A stretch of 7,732 nucleotides of DNA from CAZEJK01 sp964512045 (GTDB taxonomy: Bacteria > Acidobacteriota > Thermoanaerobaculia > Thermoanaerobaculales > Sulfomarinibacteraceae): positions 1 to 7,732 of the forward strand of contig CAZEJK010000246.1 of NCBI GenBank assembly GCA_964512045.1, read 5' to 3'. Positions 6,665 through 7,732 of the stretch are shown piece by piece (the first letter of the stretch is position 1; each line of letters opens with the position of its first letter). Position numbers and translations under genes: made by a program. Below the pieces are notes generated by a model. The model saw only the letters and a program-made list of their open reading frames with translations. It made no database searches and was not told where the DNA came from.

Positions 6665-7549
6665 GGACACCGCGCTGGTTGCCGCGGGTGCAGCTGGCTC
6701 GGCTGCCGGTTGGGTCACAGTGATCGGTACGGTGGCTGGGTCCACGAGCCGTAGCCGGACGCTCTCCTCCGGGCGTCGTCCGCGACGCTTGGCCAGGGTG
6801 AGGTGGGTGGCGATCTGGAGCAGCAGTCGCGGCGATCTGCCACCGCCGGTCCAAACGCCACGTGCCGGTCCGGCCGAGATGACGATGCCGGCGGCAGCAC
6901 CGCTGAGACGGTACGGCGCCGACACCAGCAGCACGGTGCGGTGTTCGCTCGCGCTGCGCACCAGGCGCAGCCACCCGGCGGCCGGAACCCGACGTCCCCG
7001 CACCGGATGGAGGCCGAGGTCGAGCACGACCGCAGGGAACCCGGCAGTCACCACCATCTCACCGGCCGTGACCGCGTCGCTCAGCCACTGCGGCCGGAGC
7101 CACAGAAGCCGTTCGAGCTGGACGCCCGCGGCTACTGCAGCCTGAGGATCCAGCTGCTCGCCGAGGTCGACGAGCGCTGCCGCCTCGCCACGGTGGGTGG
7201 CAGCCGCCAGGGTCTCGAGCACCAGCGAGTACCGACCGCTGGAGCCGCGACCGACCACCTCCACCAGCGTGCCGCGGGGAAGACCACCATCCAGCAGCTC
7301 GTCGAGCTCGGCTCGGCCGGTGGCCAGCGGCGCCTCGCGCAGCTCGCCACGGTGCCGGGAGCGGAGCTCGGCGCCGCTCTGAATCGCCGCCTGGATCGTC
7401 TCTGGAAGCTGTGCCCGCGCCTTCTCGAGCTTCTGTGAGTGTTCGGAGGGTCGGGCTGTTGCTCGCTGCGGCCGCACCGGCGTCGGGAACGGAACCGGCC
7501 GGTACAGCGTCGGATGTCCCTCCGCAAAAAGGCGTTGAATATGACCCAT
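6662..7549 (-). CDS. imuA: ImuA: RecA-like mutasome protein
   Basis: The 295-aa protein is the RecA/SulA-like partner of ImuB in SOS mutagenesis. After a charged N-terminal helix-rich region (about 35-75) the RecA-like core begins with TGRAELDELLDGGLPRGTLVEVVG (78-100 region). The P-loop position reads GRGSSGRYS (100-108): the Walker A lysine is replaced by Arg106 and the following Thr/Ser by Tyr107, so ATP hydrolysis is doubtful. A Walker-B-like hydrophobic strand VVLDLG ends at D177. YRLSGAAAGIVIS and the basic KRRGRR (254-259) follow, and the last 20 residues are an Ala/Pro-rich tail. ATG 7549 is preferred over an in-frame GTG at 7570 because GGAGGT (7559-7554) lies 4 nt upstream of the ATG. 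It is the first gene of the leftward operon, directly behind a good promoter, and it ends 17 nt before imuB. Confidence 0.9.
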   Translation of the reverse strand: MGHIQRLFAEGHPTLYRPVPFPTPVRPQRATARPSEHSQKLEKARAQLPETIQAAIQSGAELRSRHRGELREAPLATGRAELDELLDGGLPRGTLVEVVGRGSSGRYSLVLETLAAATHRGEAAALVDLGEQLDPQAAVAAGVQLERLLWLRPQWLSDAVTAGEMVVTAGFPAVVLDLGLHPVRGRRVPAAGWLRLVRSASEHRTVLLVSAPYRLSGAAAGIVISAGPARGVWTGGGRSPRLLLQIATHLTLAKRRGRRPEESVRLRLVDPATVPITVTQPAAEPAAPAATSAVS

Positions 7550-7553
7550 GGTG

Positions 7554-7559
7554 ACCTCC
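7554..7559 (-). promoter_or_regulatory. Ribosome binding site of imuA
   Basis: GGAGGT on the minus strand, 4 nt before ATG 7549-7547. It decides the start over the upstream in-frame GTG at 7570, which has no comparable signal. Confidence 0.85.
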
Positions 7560-7584
7560 GCAGCGGGCACAGGCCCGTTCTTTC

Positions 7585-7613
7585 AGGGTAGGTGTAAATC
7601 AAGTGTAAGTCAA
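7585..7613 (-). promoter_or_regulatory. Sigma70-type promoter of the imuA operon
   Basis: On the minus strand, TTGACT (7613-7608) is separated by exactly 17 bp from TACCCT (7590-7585). The -35 is a 5/6 match to TTGACA and the -10 keeps the TAnnnT skeleton. Transcription would begin near 7578 and give a leader of about 28 nt before the imuA ATG. The -10 is suboptimal, which fits a repressed, inducible promoter. Confidence 0.6.
7592..7613. promoter_or_regulatory. Tandem 11-bp direct repeat in the imuA promoter, candidate SOS (LexA) operator
   Basis: GTGTAAATCAA (7592-7602) is followed without a gap by GTGTAAGTCAA (7603-7613), with one mismatch in 11. One period is about one helical turn, so both copies face the same side of the DNA, and they cover the -35 element and spacer. 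imuAB-dnaE2 cassettes are usually LexA-controlled, and direct-repeat LexA boxes are known (GTTC-N7-GTTC in Alphaproteobacteria). This motif is not the Gram-positive, E. coli or alphaproteobacterial box, so assignment to LexA is by context only. Confidence 0.5.
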
Positions 7614-7732
7614 GCCCGGAAGCGGACACTTACGCCGTTGGTCAACCCGATGGTCGGGGGTTCGGTGGTCGGCGCTCGGGGTTCGGTGGTGGATACGGAA
7701 GCGCGAGCAACCAGTCAGGTTCCAGGTCAACC
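7614..7732. other. Non-coding region upstream of the imuA promoter
   Basis: I see no supported gene in the last ~120 bp. It holds a direct repeat pair (7657-7690) and two copies of GGTCAACC (7640-7647 and 7725-7732). Any gene to the right would begin outside the window. Confidence 0.6.
7657..7690 (+). repeat. 13-bp direct repeat with 21-bp spacing
   Basis: GGGGTTCGGTGGT occurs exactly at 7657-7669 and 7678-7690. The 21-bp distance equals three 7-bp steps: in register the stretch 7654-7688 reads as units such as TTCGGTG (7661 and 7682) and CTCGGGG (7675), so it may be another decayed heptamer array. Confidence 0.7.

Noticed and set aside
6645..6974. Upstream extension of imuB
   Set aside because: It would overlap the end of imuA by more than 300 nt. 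Family homology begins at the ATG at 6644.
7592..7650. Palindromic LexA box (GTAAGT at 7605-7610 with ACTTAC at 7628-7633)
   Set aside because: The arms are only 6 bp and 17 bp apart, and the pairing does not extend. The tandem 11-bp repeat is the stronger signal.

Overview
The window is GC-rich bacterial DNA (roughly two thirds G+C by eye). Its centrepiece is a complete, leftward (minus-strand) DNA-damage mutagenesis locus of the ImuA-ImuB-DnaE2 type. Codon bias, a typical imuAB-dnaE2 cassette and an extracellular beta-helix protein suggest a high-GC bacterium, probably Gram-negative. No rRNA or unambiguous phylum marker is present. A phylum such as Acidobacteriota or Gemmatimonadota is a guess, not a result.

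Layout. Positions 2-925 (+) hold the 3' part of a gene for a secreted, parallel-beta-helix plus Ig-like-domain protein that enters from the left edge. A 58-bp convergent gap follows. Then, reading right to left on the minus strand: a promoter with a tandem 11-bp repeat (7585-7613); imuA (7549-6662, RecA-like, degenerate P-loop); imuB (6644-5064, catalytically dead Y-family polymerase with a beta-clamp motif); a 397-bp gap made largely of degenerate 7-bp tandem repeats; a 116-aa four-helix-bundle (S23/Avd-like) gene (4666-4316); and dnaE2 (4319-984), which starts on a TTG that overlaps the four-helix stop codon (TTGA). The right end (7614-7732) is non-coding and carries more 7-bp-periodic sequence.

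How it should work. In characterised systems, LexA-controlled ImuB docks on the sliding clamp through its QLxLF-type motif and recruits ImuA and DnaE2, the polymerase that does the mutagenic synthesis. All three are here with the expected key residues. The non-standard part is the four-helix-bundle protein placed between imuB and dnaE2 and translationally coupled to dnaE2. Its fold family includes Avd, the partner of the error-prone reverse transcriptase in diversity-generating retroelements, so a role as an extra mutasome subunit or scaffold is a reasonable but unproven idea. Heptanucleotide repeats of the form GAGTTNN occur in both gaps that follow imuA and imuB, in one case containing the imuA stop codon. 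This is the second unusual aspect of the locus.
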